Assembly (NCBI RefSeq): GCF_009176725.1
Contig: NZ_AP020337.1
Location: forward strand, 2,542,001 to 2,606,000
Reading direction: 5' to 3'
Source of the DNA: Pseudomonas sp. KUIN-1
Lineage (GTDB): Bacteria > Pseudomonadota > Gammaproteobacteria > Pseudomonadales > Pseudomonadaceae
Length of the DNA: 64,000 nt
The notes under the pieces were generated by a model. The model made no database searches, was not told the DNA's origin, and saw only the letters and a list, made by a program, of their open reading frames with translations. Position 1 is the stretch's first letter. The number at the start of each line of letters is the position of its first letter. Below are positions 63,354 through 64,000 of this stretch, piece after piece. The position numbers were made by a program, and so were the translations under genes.

Positions 63354-64000
63354 GTGACGTACAAACTGCCCACTACTGCCACCGCTCCTTTCTGCCCTTC
63401 GGCGACCACGGACAGTGTGGCCATTCCGCCGAACGCGTCCTTGCTGCGCAAGATGACGCTGTTTGTCGGGCCTGGCCTGCTGGTTTCCATCGGCTATATG
63501 GATCCTGGTAACTGGGCGACCGCCATCGAGGCCGGGTCGCGCTTCGGCTATTCGCTGCTGTTCGTGGTGGTCCTGGCCAGCCTCTCGGGCATGGTCTTGC
63601 AGAACCTTTGTTCGCGGCTGGGCATCGCGACCGGCCGTGACCTGGCGCAGTTGTCCGCCGCCCGCTACAGCCGCAAGGTCGCCAAGTGCCAGTGGTTGCT
63701 GGCAGAGCTGTCGATCATTGCCACCGATCTGGCGGAAGTGCTGGGCGCTGCGCTGGCGTTTCATCTGTTGCTCGGCGTTTCCATCACCACCGGTGTGGCG
63801 CTGACCGCTTTCGATACGCTGATTGTGCTGGCCTTGCAGGGCGCCAATTTTCGTCGTCTGGAAGCCATTGTACTGGGGCTGATTGCAACCATCGCCAGTT
63901 GCTTTGCCGTCGAGTTGTTTCTGATCAAGCCATTCTGGCCGGATGTCGTCGCGGGTCTGAAGCCGAGCTGGGATGTGTTGAGCAGCCAGGAGCCGCTGTA
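63354..64000 (+). CDS. mntH: Nramp-family divalent metal transporter MntH (5' part)
   Basis: Proton-coupled Mn/Fe importer; 215 complete codons are in the window and the gene continues past 64000. The signature GYMDPGNWATAIEAGSRFGY in helix 1 carries the metal-binding Asp and Asn, and ATDLAEVLGAALAFHLL belongs to helix 3. The frame contains no early ATG: after a stop at 63330 the first start codon is GTG 63354, and the first ATG (63453) would remove the N-terminal tail just before helix 1. No clear ribosome site precedes the GTG. Confidence 0.88.
   Translation, partial: MTYKLPTTATAPFCPSATTDSVAIPPNASLLRKMTLFVGPGLLVSIGYMDPGNWATAIEAGSRFGYSLLFVVVLASLSGMVLQNLCSRLGIATGRDLAQLSAARYSRKVAKCQWLLAELSIIATDLAEVLGAALAFHLLLGVSITTGVALTAFDTLIVLALQGANFRRLEAIVLGLIATIASCFAVELFLIKPFWPDVVAGLKPSWDVLSSQEPL

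Noticed and set aside
63333..63804. Minus-strand (63333-63764) and plus-strand (63463-63804) frames at the window end
   Set aside because: Both are out-of-frame shadows of the GTG-started Nramp gene, whose DPGNW motif identifies the real frame.

Overview
The window reads as chromosomal DNA of a Pseudomonas, most likely a member of the P. syringae group. The grounds are a GC-rich, densely coding sequence, many REP-type palindromes of the kind that litter P. syringae genomes, and gene families and orders typical of Pseudomonas. No rRNA, tRNA, CRISPR array, prophage or transposase gene was recognised. Species assignment is inference; the genes are read directly from the sequence.

Layout. 0.3-2.2 kb: an amino-acid type chemoreceptor. 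2.3-12.9 kb: a complete C-P lyase (phosphonate) operon, phnCDEFGHIJKLMNP without phnO, preceded by a Pho-box-like array and carrying two near-identical HutC/PhnF-type operators. 12.9-22.6 kb (minus strand): a peptide ABC transporter followed by two M20 peptidases and an amidase, with a divergent LysR regulator. 23.8-25.4 kb: folE2 and a gamma-carbonic-anhydrase-like gene behind a Zur-like box, a zinc-starvation pair. 25.5-26.7 kb: a membrane acyltransferase-like protein. 26.8-33.8 kb: an XRE-cupin regulator divergent from a type III glutamine synthetase-like gene, a split glutamate-synthase-like set (glxBCD/mgsABC type) and an ammonium transporter, with a sigma-54 promoter at the front. 34.3-37.4 kb: two luciferase-like flavin monooxygenases, one of them SfnG-like with its own sigma-54 promoter, and a small secreted protein. 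37.6-39.3 kb: a CACHE-GGDEF diguanylate cyclase. 39.3-44.4 kb: a MexCD-like RND pump with a divergent TetR regulator. 44.5-45.6 kb: a SCO/PCuAC copper chaperone pair. 46.1-50.9 kb: tonB-exbB-exbD and a TonB-dependent receptor. 51.6-64 kb: class II aldolase, glutaminase, lipoprotein, DUF1810 protein, ABC exporter, aldo-keto reductase, SDR plus GH15 hydrolase, a UbiA/HAD gene remnant, a small conserved protein, an MFS transporter and the 5' part of an Nramp (mntH) gene that runs off the window.

Nutrient scavenging is the common theme: phosphonate phosphorus, peptides, amine/ammonium nitrogen, organosulfur, zinc and manganese, and TonB-dependent uptake.

The most unusual feature is a family of three ~320-400 bp dispersed repeats (about 32.1, 33.85 and 51.0 kb). 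Their arms show compensatory base changes. Two copies carry an exactly 100-bp, cloverleaf-like insert flanked by AGTGAC, and the third copy has a single AGTGAC and no insert.
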